NCBI GenBank assembly: GCA_012295275.1
Contig: CM022669.1
Span: 3,728,994 to 3,786,493 of the forward strand
Source of the DNA: Chrysomallon squamiferum
Lineage: Eukaryota; Mollusca; Gastropoda; Neomphalida; Peltospiridae
Length of the DNA: 57,500 nucleotides
Reading direction: 5' to 3'
The notes under the pieces: generated by a model
Database searches by the model: none
The model's input: only the letters and a program-made list of their open reading frames with translations
Told to the model about the DNA's origin: nothing
Shown: piece by piece, positions 1 to 13,857 of the stretch
How the letters are laid out: each line of letters starts with the position of its first letter
Position numbering within the stretch: the stretch's first letter is position 1
Program-made: the position numbers and the translations under genes

Positions 1-80
1 CTCTTTATATATAAATATATATAATAATAATATTTTTTTGCAATCATGTTGTTTGTTACAGTATTTATTTCATTTTGCAG

Positions 81-2193
<2,113 letters not shown>

Positions 2194-2581
2194 CTTGCTT
2201 CATTAGTTCTGTCTAAACAACCATATTAAATTTTATGGTAAATTGTCTTGCATGGACGTTTTAATAACTAACTTTGACTGAAATTTAAATCATCATTTTT
2301 TTAATTTATTTATTTATTTTTGTTATTCCTTTGTTCTTCAGTTAAACGCTTGTAATTATATTTTTGAGACAGATTAATACTGTTTGGTGTATAGCATAAT
2401 GCTCAGATATACATATATTTTGACTGACGATGGGCTTCGCTGAATCATCCACTTATAATCTACAAAGTGTCCGTACTGTATCTGTTCTTATATCTACTTC
2501 ATCCTGCTAGGAATTAAATTTATACGGTCAGAGGAATAAAGACAAATGCATGCATCACACACACAAACACACAAACACATA

Positions 2582-2613
<32 letters not shown>

Positions 2614-3507
2614 TTTTCATATGATTAACCACTGGTGGTTACAAGACACAGACATATGAATTTCCTTTTACAGCAATTTTATTATCAGTGACAATATTTG
2701 CAACATGAAAGGAAAAATATAATTTTTTTAATTTGTTTCGGCAGAGAGGAAACTAATTGTTAATGGCTTAAGAATATAAAAAGAGATAAAGAATATGTAA
2801 ATAAATTGCTTAGCTTGAAATGTTCAGTAAATCATCCTGAATAACCAGTCTAATATATACACCAAACTTGGATCCATAAGTCATGCAATTATTGGTTGAA
2901 AGTACAAAATTATGGGTTGCTGTAATATATTCTCCTTTTGATCTATATGCAGTAACTTTTTCTACATTCTAATAAAAAGGGATTGATCAAAATACATTAA
3001 AATGTTGTTGTGTTTTTTATAATTTGTAACGAAAATGGTATATGTAAAATCTATCTATATCTATTTATCTGTATATCTGTATATGTATCTCTCTGTCTGT
3101 CTATAAAATTCTAAAATAATTTTATTAACTAAAATAATTTTGTTGTTATTTTTGTTTTTCACACACATTCAAACACACATTCTTACACACATACACACAC
3201 ACACACAGATGGACTTTTGGCAAGGAAAGTCATCAACATCATCATCATCATCATCATCATCAATAATAACAATAATAATAATAATAAATAAATAAATAAG
3301 TAAAATACTACCGCTATTTATGCTTCTGCTACTGCTACTACTATTACAACTACTACTACTACTACTATTACTACTGCTCCTACTGCTGCATTAAATAAAT
3401 AAACAACAAAAATAATTCGATTACACAATCAAGAATGAAGAAGAAAACAGTTTGTTCAAAATTAAACAAATATGACTTCTTAATGATTAATGGTATGCCC
3501 AAAAATG

Positions 3508-3549
<42 letters not shown>

Positions 3550-3621
3550 AAAAAGATTATTCGAAACATACTGGAAGTACAAATGATTACATTTAACAGT
3601 TAATCTGAAATCAATTACAAA

Positions 3622-3652
<31 letters not shown>

Positions 3653-4995
3653 GCTGTTGTTACAATTTTTATTGTAGTTGTCGTTGAAATATATGTTTTT
3701 GTGTTTGAGGTTTCTGTGAGAGACAAATGCCTTATTTAGACACAAATATGTTATTACAATGACAAGCTTTCTATTTCACAATTAAAAACAAGTTACTGCT
3801 TTACAACTGTGAGATGTGAATTCGCTCAACGAGGCGTCCCAATCAAAGTTTCCTCTCGCATTGTCACTGTCTGCATCACTTATTTTAAATAGCGTGAGTA
3901 TATGCACGCACTAGGACTAAATATTTTCAAAATATAAATAAATAAACTAAAAATTACAAGCTGTGTTATTAAAGTAATAACAATAACAAATAAAATAATG
4001 TGGGAACAACTGTTTGGAGACCAATTGACATTGGTACACATTAAATAGGGAAAAGATCCGTAGTTATATGAGTGACGAAAATATATGAGACAATGCTATA
4101 ACTTGTTACTGTATATACTTGTTTTTTTAATCCATACCAGAGATGGATCCTCATAAAGTTTTCGTCATTTTTTTTTTTTCTTTTTTCATTCTCATAGGAA
4201 TGAAAGAGAAAGGTAAAACGAAATATTCAAAATGATGTTAAATTAATATTGAAATAAAAGTTAAAACGATTCTTCGTCATAGTAATACATTTATTAATAT
4301 TATAATTTAAATACATATTTCGATTTTTAATATTAACTTTGCAGTTAGTCCATAGAGATAAATATTTGACATGATTTGATACGATAAAATAATTGCAGTC
4401 GTAATTAATGTAATAATTACGACTTCAATTACTTTATCGTATCAATTCTAATAATTAGCCATTTATTTTGTAAATTATTGTCTATCGTATTATAACTGTT
4501 AGACTCTGTTCTTTTTAACTGCACACAAACAGACAGGTTAAGAAAGAATTTGATACTGAATATACAAAACAAACAAACAAAAAAATACTAATAATCATTC
4601 GATGTTGCAAACCATACCATGATACATTCATATGAACGTCTGCACGTTAAACAATACTGCTTTAAGGTGTAAGTCATTTCACTTAACGACTGGGATACTT
4701 AATAAGCCCAACACAGCATATGGATGTGCTTCATTGCTTACAAATAACTATATTTTTCTTATAACACAAGCAGTTGAATTGACCTCTATTGTTCCGTCTT
4801 TACCAATATAAATAGATTACTGTTTATACCGCTGGTCCGGATTAGCATTAGTAGTTGGGAGTGATTACAAAAATCTACGCCATTGTATTTGGTTTTATAT
4901 TACACGCAGTAGCAATAGTAGAATTAGTAACTGTAGCAGTAAAAGACGTAGTGTGTATATATTAACAGTGTGTGAAATGGTAGCGGTGTTGACAA
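2194..4995. other. Intergenic region between the two channel genes
   Basis: No coding exon recognised. Holds the putative 3' UTR of copy 1, a (CA)n tract (about 2555-2613), (CAT)n/(AAT)n (about 3231-3300), poly-A (3509-3547) and (ATT)n (about 3622-3650). Up to 4407 it is duplicated downstream. From 4446 it is single-copy in this window and must contain the promoter of channel copy 2. Confidence 0.6.
4376..4445. repeat. Palindrome (32-bp arms, 6-bp loop) at duplication edge
   Basis: The left arm (4376-4407) begins TTGATACGATAAA and ends AGTCGTAATTA. The right arm (4414-4445) is its reverse complement with two mismatches. The loop is 4408-4413. The other duplicate keeps only the left arm (11836-11867). 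Confidence 0.85.
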
Positions 4996-5497
4996 ATGCA
5001 AATGGATATCACTGATAAAAGGAAAACGTGTGTTTTTCGATGTTACAATACGGTCCAACCTGAAACGTATAAAAACTGGACTGATTTTACGAAACAGGAA
5101 GAAAATAACGGAATAAGGAAGGTACGAAAAATTATACTCAGTATATACTGACATTTATGTATGAATAATTTACGTTAATACGGTTTTATCTATCTTCACT
5201 CAATCTCATTCATTCTAACCCCACTCTATATTTGTGTGTGTTGATGTTTGTGTGCGTGTGTTATAAACTATTATTATTTTCAGGTGTATGTTAGAATAGT
5301 TTTTCTGAAAATTGAAGAAATAGACACGGTTAAGGAACAGTTTCGTGCTGATATCTTCCTTCAAGCAAAATGGCGAGAACACAGACTAGATGGCTTCAAT
5401 CTCGAGGTTAGTACAAAACACAGAATAATTCATTTTAATAGCAGCAGCAGTATATTCACCTGTAGTTATAACAGCTGTGAAATTATTACTATTATTA

Positions 5498-5534
<37 letters not shown>

Positions 5535-8500
5535 TACTGCTGTTGTTGTTTGTAGTCAGTGAACTTGAAAAAGTATTGGAATCCTGAACTTCACTTTGAA
5601 AACAGTAAAAACAGCCCCACTGAAACAACTCGGTTGACTGCAGAACTTGACGAATTCCAGAAAGTTTTCATTGTAGAGAAAAGAAGAATCCATGGAGATT
5701 TTGCAGAAAGACTGGAACTTCAAGAATTCCCTTTTGACGTTCAGGTATTGACTCCGTAATATCATTTATTTATTTATTTATTTATTGTTGTTTTGTTTAT
5801 TTCTTAATCGTTTGTAATATCCTTTTTTATTGTTGTTTAGCTTGTTTTTATTTTTAAATAAAAGAGTTTAAAAAGAAAGTTAATACAGAGGGAAACTTTT
5901 CACTTGCCTGTTTTTGTTTACAGAAACAAAATACAGTTAAACCTCTTTATGATAGCCACTCAAGATACCAGTCAGAAAGAGTTGAGATATAGAGGTGTTT
6001 GTCATACAGAGTTAAAATAGATAATAAAATATATCGGGGAGAAAACGACGAAGATGGCCGGCAGTGAAAACGTTTCTGAAAATCTTTGACAGACTTTACT
6101 ATCGAAGGTAAAGGTAATGGCGACAATAACATAGCAGTAAAATGCTAAAAACAACGTTTTAACATCTGTGATATGAAACATTATAATTAGGCCCATCATG
6201 TTATCAACTGAAAAGCATCCCAATTGCTTATTTTATCCTGTTAAAATACGTATAACCACGTCCTTGCTTAGTTACATGTATGTATTTATTATATGTATAT
6301 GTATATGTACATATGGGTTTTATGTGTATGTATGTGTGTGTGAGTCCTTTTTATAACTGATACATTTATTCATCATACTGTTTAACAAACCTGAACCGAG
6401 TATCATCAACTTTTGACCAGTCACATTTCATATTTACTCCAATATTGTTCTTTCTTCTTTTTCCTTGATATTAATCGTATAACAATACCTTCTTTCCTAA
6501 TATTTAATGGATATGCCTTGCTCCATGCTTACACGAATATTTTACTTTGATTTTAAAGGATCTTTCAGTGCTGGTTTCCAGCGAACATCCTGAAACAGAT
6601 TTAGAGTTTGTTGAGGATCTGGAAGAAGCCAGCAGTTTAAACAAAGACAGTTTCGCAGAAGCTCAAGTTTGGACTTTGCTGGATTTCGTCGAAGTTGAGA
6701 AAAAGTCCATCGACAATAAATTTTCAGTAAACAGTTACAAACGACCCGGAATTTTCTTCAAGTGCTGCGCCTACAGACGATCAGGATTCTTTATCTGGAA
6801 CAATTTTTTGTTCATGGTATTTCGTTATATTATTCATTTACATACCTTTTCATAATTTTTTCTTTTATTTTGTTCCCGGTTACGCTAATATGAAATCATT
6901 TTTTTTATTTATAACTTTAAATGGCAAATCAAGAGAGAACGACTTTAGGATGATAATATGCATAAATTTGCATTAAATATTTATTTATGTATTTCATTTG
7001 CAAACATAAACACACTTATATAGGCACACACACACACACACACACAGACAGACAGACAGAGAGAGAGAGAGATGAATTATTAAAATTCAATGTTGAAAGT
7101 TTTATTTAGTGTATCATATATTTCATGTAGTCTACTCATAACTATACTCATATATAAATATATATATGTTTTTTTTATATCAGTATTGTTTGTGATCTAA
7201 AATAACATAATTATTTTATTTTGCAGGGACTGATTACGGCCATGTCATTTACGATTTTCTCTGTTAGTCGTAACGATCCTGGAAAACGACTTCAGCTAAC
7301 TTTCATTCTTGTCCTAACGGGAATGACCTTCAAATACGTGGTCACAAAATCACTACCAAAGATTTCCTATTTAACTCATTTGGTAAGATAAAACTATGCT
7401 ATTCTGATTTGCAGTCTTCATCTTTATAGCTGTTTTAATGTTTCGTATATCGGATCACTATTCTATTTATTGTCGAGCAGTTTCCAGTATTACAAAATCG
7501 TTAATTACAAATTAATGTTTTATTATTTATCTTCTACTAAATTGAAGTTAATTTATTTTTTATTTTTTTTATTTTTTATTTTTCAGGACAAGTACATCAT
7601 CTGCTCAATGGTGTTTCTTTTCGTTGTTTGTGTCTGGCACGGAATTATTTCGCTTTTCCAGTGCACCGAGTCTTTGTCTCAGAAACTCGATTTTTACGTG
7701 CTCGTTTTTTTCGCCTTTGTATTCGTATTTAAACATATCCTTTTCGTAGCCATAATTGCTGGAAGGGTAAGTTGTTTATGTTACACAAAGCTTTAGGCTT
7801 TGTAAATTGCCAGTTTAACTCGGAGAAAAAGACAAAAAAAAAAAAGACAAAAAAAAAAAGACAGAAAACTCTCAACGATTCATTAATAAAGCATAAAGTG
7901 GAGTGTCAGTCAGTTCATATAATTATTTCAAACATTGAAAACGAAATAAACAAAAATTAAAAATAAATAAATGAAACAGAATAAAGAGGAAACAAAGTGT
8001 CTATGCACTAAATCAATCTGTAATTTATATATGTTATATGATTAAAAAATAGGGACTTATTTTTTAACATTTGATGAAAAAAGAAGAAAAAAGTTATATA
8101 ATTTATTGTCTTGTGTGTTGAAGAAAACATTTATTTAATTTTCTTTATTTATTCAAAATGTTTGATAATATAAATGCACACTGACATACAAAAAACAAGT
8201 TTGCGTGTGTAAAAGCGTGTATACATGCATTCGTATACACTTTTTCAGCATACATACATACACCGTCTCCATTTTTCTAGACAGGCTTATTCCATTCTTT
8301 TCTTCTTTTTTGTTTCCTCTCATGAATTATTGTCTAAATTATGTTTTAATGATCCAGTCTGGGACTGAGCATGTCACCCAGCAGTATTTCTAAATAACTG
8401 AGAGCAATAAATTAAAGAAATAATTTTATGATATGTTACTGAGAATAAAAACTAAATAAAAAATACAAAAATACAAAAATACAAACATACAAAAAAGAAA

Positions 8501-9364
8501 AGAAGGAAAAAATATATATATAATAAAATAAAATACAATACAATAAAAATAAATTAGAAATACAAAATACAAATATATATAGGTATATATATATATAAAT
8601 ATACATACATACATACATACATACATACACATTTAAAACTATAATAATAAAATTAATTAATTAGTAATAATAATAATATCAATAATAACAATAATAATAA
8701 CTATAAGGAATAAATAAATAAATAAAAGTAGAATCAACCAGATCGTGATAAAACGAAATATTATATAACACGTAGCAGAAAAACAGAAACTATATAAAAA
8801 TAAAATGACATAAAGATTGTTGTTTGCTTACAGGGACATAAAAAGAGGAAAAACAGTCGTATCAAGTTAGCAGCTTACAGGGTATGAATCAGTCGTTTAC
8901 GTTTTATATCCATTTTTTATCTGTGCAGGTGTCCGTGAATGTGTGTGAATGTGTGTGGCATGCGCCTATATCAAAGTGTGTATATGTGTGTTTGTCTGTA
9001 TTTGTCAGTTTCTTTTTTTTGTTGTTGTATTTATTTATCATCCATTCATCTATTTCTCTGTCTGTCTGTATGTTTGTATATTTGTATCTCCTTCTGTTTA
9101 TCTCTCACTATTTATCTTCCTGTCTGAATAATGTGAATTGTGTGTATGTGTGTGTGTGTGTGTGTGTTTGTTTGTCTATTTACTTCTTTCCCCTCTGTTT
9201 ATCTACGAACTATATCAGTTATCTAATATGTCATTCACTTATGTTTATTGATGAAATTGTTTTATTTTCAGAGAAAAGTCAACGAACTCGAATTTCAAAG
9301 AGAGCACCGGAAGCGACTTGCTGCTCTGGTTCTGTCTAAACAACCATATTCAGTTTTATCGTGA
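4996..9364 (+). CDS. Pentameric ligand-gated ion channel, copy 2 (complete, cysteine-less loop)
   Basis: Eight phase-0 exons: 4996-5121, 5284-5406, 5556-5744, 6559-6816, 7227-7382, 7587-7766, 8834-8881, 9272-9364; about 390 aa. Residues 43-232 form the extracellular beta-sandwich (IDTVKEQFRADIFLQAKW; EFPFDVQ at 140-146; VWTLLDFVEVE). M1 is about 223-245, M2 254-273 with Leu262 at 9', M3 288-308, M4 318-343. The FPFDxQ landmark is kept, but both Cys-loop cysteine positions are changed (Glu134 and Leu148). The M3-M4 linker is only about nine residues, as in prokaryotic members, and a 47-residue basic tail follows M4. An in-frame TGA (4990-4992) lies just before the start. ATG 4996 and ATG 5002 are both possible, and no signal peptide is visible. 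The first exon is the least certain (donor GTACGA, no homology recognised). AATAAA at 9393-9398. Nearest known relatives are invertebrate pLGIC orphans; ligand unknown. Confidence 0.88.
5937..6045. mobile_element. Possible pogo/Tigger-type DNA transposon remnant
   Basis: Inside intron 3 of channel copy 2. The segment opens with ACAGTTAAACCTCTTTATGA and continues into a GAGATATAGAGGTGTTTGTC-like stretch. This style is typical of pogo/Tigger-family terminal and subterminal sequences in invertebrates. No transposase reading frame is present, so at most a short non-autonomous or decayed end. Family call is from memory. Confidence 0.35.
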
Positions 9365-11003
9365 ATTGTCTTGCTTGAACATTTTAAGAATTAATAAACA
9401 TTAAATATGTAACGTTCTTTGTCTAAAATTTATTTATTTATTTATTTATTCATTCCTTTGATCTTCAGTTAAACGCATGCAATTATTAATTATTTGTGAC
9501 AGATTAATACTGTTTGGTGTATAGCAAATGCTCAGATATACATATATTTCGACTAAAGTAGGGCCTCGCAGAACCATCTACTTATAAGTTAGAGAGTGTC
9601 TGTACTGTATTTGTTCTCATATATACTGCATCCTGCCAGGAATAAAATTTATATTAACACACACTCACACAGACACACACACACACACGCACACACACAC
9701 ACACACACACACGCACATAGAAAAACAACTATTTTGAGAGGTATCGATAAAGCAACGTGTATTTCATTAACCTATCGTTCAATACATACATACATACATA
9801 CATACATACATACATACATACATACATACATACATACATACATACATAACACCGGTTATTCCTGATTTAATAAAATTACATATAAACAGTAAATATCTTT
9901 TGAACATGTCCTGCGTCCCGTTTTAAATAATACAATAATTAATCATACTGGGTTTTGTATGTGAGTTCCTCTCTAGAATATTATTTATATAACAAAATCA
10001 TTAGTTTATCGGCTTTCCTTTCACTCATTTTCATGTGATTAACCCATTGGTGGTTACAAGACATAGGCATATGTATTTCCTTTTACAGCAATTTTATTAT
10101 CAGTGACAATATTTGCAAAGTAAAAAAATAATTTGTTTAATTTGTTTCGGTAGAGAGGAAAATAATTCTTAATGGTTTAAGAATATCAAAGAATACGTAG
10201 AATAAACAATAGTTAACAGCATAAGGAATATGTAAATAAAAAGCTGAGATTGAAATGTTCAGTAAATCAACCAGTCTAATGTTATACCAAACGTGGATGT
10301 ATTAGTAATGCAATTATTGGTTGACGTATTTATTTGAAAATATAAAATTATGCGTCGGTGTAACATATTCTCCTTTTAAGCTGTATGCAGTAGCTTTTTC
10401 TACATGCTAGTAAAAAGGGATTGAACAAAATACGTTAAAATGTTTTGTTTTTATAATTTGTAATGAAAATGATATGTGAAATCTGTCTATCTATTTATCT
10501 ATCTATCTATAATATTCTTCAGTTATTTTATTAAATGAAATAATTTTGTTGTTGTTGTTTTGGTTTTTTCTTTTCAAAAGTAACACACATATACAAACAC
10601 ATATTCAGCACACATATGATATATATACACACAGATAGACCACACACTGCTATATTTGTGGCAAGGAGGAACGTGATCATCAGGTTAATCAATAATAATA
10701 ACAATAAAACAAATACTACCACTTCCACTGTTTATACTATTACTACTGCAGTACTACTGTTACTGCTACATGTACTACTCCTCCTACTGCTACATTAAAT
10801 AAATAAATAATAAAAATTCGATTAAACAATCAAGTAAGAAGAAAACCGCTTTGTTCAAAAGTAAACAATTATGACTCCTTAATGATCAAAAGCATGTCCA
10901 GAGTAAATAAAAAATGATTATTCGAAACAGTTTGTAGTATAAATAATTACTTTTAACAGTTAATTTGAAATCAAGTACGTACATTATTATTATTATTATT
11001 ATT

Positions 11004-11050
<47 letters not shown>

Positions 11051-11867
11051 TATTGCTGTTGTTATAATTTTTACTGTGGTTGAGGTTGAAACATATGTTT
11101 TTATGTGTGAGGTTTGTGTGAGAGACAAATGCCTTATTTAGACATAAATATGATATTACAATGACAATTTTCTATTTCACAATTAAAAATGCAGTTAAAC
11201 AAGTTACTGCTTTAAAACTGTGAGTTGTGAATTCGCTCCAGTGACGCCCCGATTAATGTTTTCTCCGTTACTGTCACGGCATATGTATCACTATCTACAT
11301 ATCTGTTATTTTAAATAACGTGAGTATATGCATGTATTAGGACTAAACATTTATAACAGTAATATTAAAGTAAAAACAATAACAAATAAAATAATGTGGG
11401 AACAAGCTGTTTGGAGACCAACTGACGTTGGTACAAATTAAAGAGGAAACAAATACGCCGTTATGTGAGTGACGAAAATATATGATGCAATGCTATAACT
11501 TGTTACTCTATATACTCTTCTTTTTAATGCATACCAAGAGATGGATCCGCATAATTTTTTTCGTCATTTTTTCGGATTTCATTCTCATAGGAATGAAGGA
11601 GAAAGGTAAAACGAAACATTCAAAACGATGTTAAAGTAATATTGAAATATGCCGCAGCATGGTTTGACAAGAATAAAAGTTAAAACGATTCTTCGAGAAA
11701 TTTCCTGCATCGTCAAAGTAATACATTTATTAATAGTAGAAGTATACATTTATTAATATTATGATTTAAATACATATTTCGATTTTTTAATATTACCTTT
11801 GCTGTTAGTCCAAAGAGATAAATATTTGACATGATTTGATACGATAAAATAATTGCAGTCGTAATTA
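7140..11867 (+). repeat. Segmental tandem duplication, copy 2
   Basis: Second copy of the unit that starts upstream of the window. It holds exons 5-8 of channel copy 2 and the whole downstream flank. Introns are recognisably homologous but differ by many indels, mostly in microsatellites; the (TAA)n and (TAAA)n tract at 1507-1611 is much shorter here. The right edge falls after the left arm of the palindrome seen in copy 1. Confidence 0.85.
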
Positions 11868-12142
11868 ATAATAATGACATATCATCTCGACATGTTACAT
11901 ATGTTCCGTAATAATTATTTAATAACACAATCGGAGATTAAAATACCATCACAAATCGTTAATTATATCTATCCGTATGATGACTTTGAATGCGTGAACA
12001 ATTTCACATTTTGAATCTTATTTGTTTATAAACTACGTACATGTTATGGAATAATAAATAATGGCCTAGCCATACGATTAGGCAGACACAAAATCAAATG
12101 TAACTGATTTTATATTTATTTAATATATTAAAATTATTTCAG
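9365..12142. other. Intergenic: channel 3' flank to HAX1-like exon
   Basis: No coding exon recognised. Up to 11867 it is the duplicated channel flank. It holds (CA)n at about 9655-9718, (CATA)n at 9781-9847, and (ATT)n/(CAT)n at about 10982-11052. The 275 bp from 11868 to 12142 are unique AT-rich sequence before the first visible HAX1-like exon and contain no plausible first exon for it. Confidence 0.6.
9781..9847. repeat. (CATA)n microsatellite
   Basis: About 16 tandem CATA units 3' of channel copy 2. The corresponding place in copy 1 (about 2600) lacks it, so it expanded after the duplication. Confidence 0.93.
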
Positions 12143-12463
12143 CTTTTTCAAAAGTGATGAATATGACGAAGATGACTTTTTCCAAGATGATCCATTTCGA
12201 CATATTTTTGAGTCAATGGAACAACAAATGGAAGCTGTGCAGCAACATATGGAAGACATCTTTAAACATTTTAGTGCAACACCATTTCTTCCTGGTACCA
12301 GTTTGTTCATAAATGCATTAAAACATTTGACATTACAGTTAAATAGATGCAGTAAATAACAACAACAACAATGAACCAGAATAGAACAGAACAAAAAAAA
12401 AAAAAAAAAAAAAACCCAAAACACATAAATTAAACAAAAATTTATTATTAAAATTGCACTATG

Positions 12464-12542
<79 letters not shown>

Positions 12543-13111
12543 GTGTGTGTGTGTGTGTTTTATATGTGAACAACAGATACATGTATAATTACATATAGTA
12601 TGTTTCATTAGAAATTTGTACAGACTAATTTTTAACTGATGAATTTTCAGCACTTGAAGATCCCAGAGCTAACGACCCCCACAGATCTCCTCGTGATGAG
12701 ATGCTAAAACAACCAGATTCTGAAAACCCACTTGAAAAAGATCCTCCCCAGTCACTGGTGAGCAGAAATATTAAATATCATTACTAGACTTTCAGTACAT
12801 TCTGACACTTGTTATAAAGTCTCTGGCCTTTTGTTTTAACATATTCAAACACAATTGTAGTAATCAGTTTTGTTTAAAATCACATTTAAATATAAACTGA
12901 AAGAAAGTCAATGCAGGTTGAAATATGTTGATTCTGGCATCCTAGAATTTCTCCTATTACTAAGATGCATATAAAACCAATCAGTACGAAGGATTTCAAC
13001 TTGAATCACTTCTGTTAAGTTAATAATTTTGTGTTCTCAATTTATTTTTATCTTTTCTGTATTAAAGTGTGTCAAACTTTTGTACATGTTTAACTGCTGT
13101 TTTATAATCCA

Positions 13112-13146
<35 letters not shown>

Positions 13147-13822
13147 ATTTAAACATTTATTTAATACATTATTAAAACCAAATTTGTAAAAATATTTTTA
13201 ATATTGTTATTAAATTTCTGCTTAGAATTGAGTTCACATTAAAATAGTTTCCTTATATTATAATATTTAATGATATTTTCAGTTTGAGGGGCTTTTTCCA
13301 GTTCCAAAATGGGATTTTAACAGACCTCATATGAAAGGAGATATAGGTAATGTATTTACAAATGATTCAAAACCTTAATTTGGTTATTTTTTAATTTCCA
13401 GTTTTCCTGTTGTTTTGTTTTTATGATGTGTTGAGACATTAGTTATTTTCAGTGTTATCTAAGATTCTTAAACTTTCCAGTTAATCTTTTGTATTCTGGA
13501 TTAGTCAACTTCTAGTGAACATTGTAGTGGTTCAGTTTACCAGCTGATTTAAATAATTCAATAACAAATGTAAATAAATTATTTAAGTAAAGTAACAACA
13601 TATGTATATAGACAAAATAAAGTAAAATTAACATATGTATATCCAGAAAAAAATAGGTCAAATTTTCTTCTTTTAGTTTTTAGTGTTTTTTTTCTTTTTT
13701 CTTCTTCTTCAATTTTTGAATTTTTTTTAAACAGTGAAGTGGTAACAGTTCCACTAACATATAACACGGAAATGTTTATTTTATTTTATTTTATTTTTTG
13801 TAATTTTATTTTATTTTATTTG

Positions 13823-13857
<35 letters not shown>

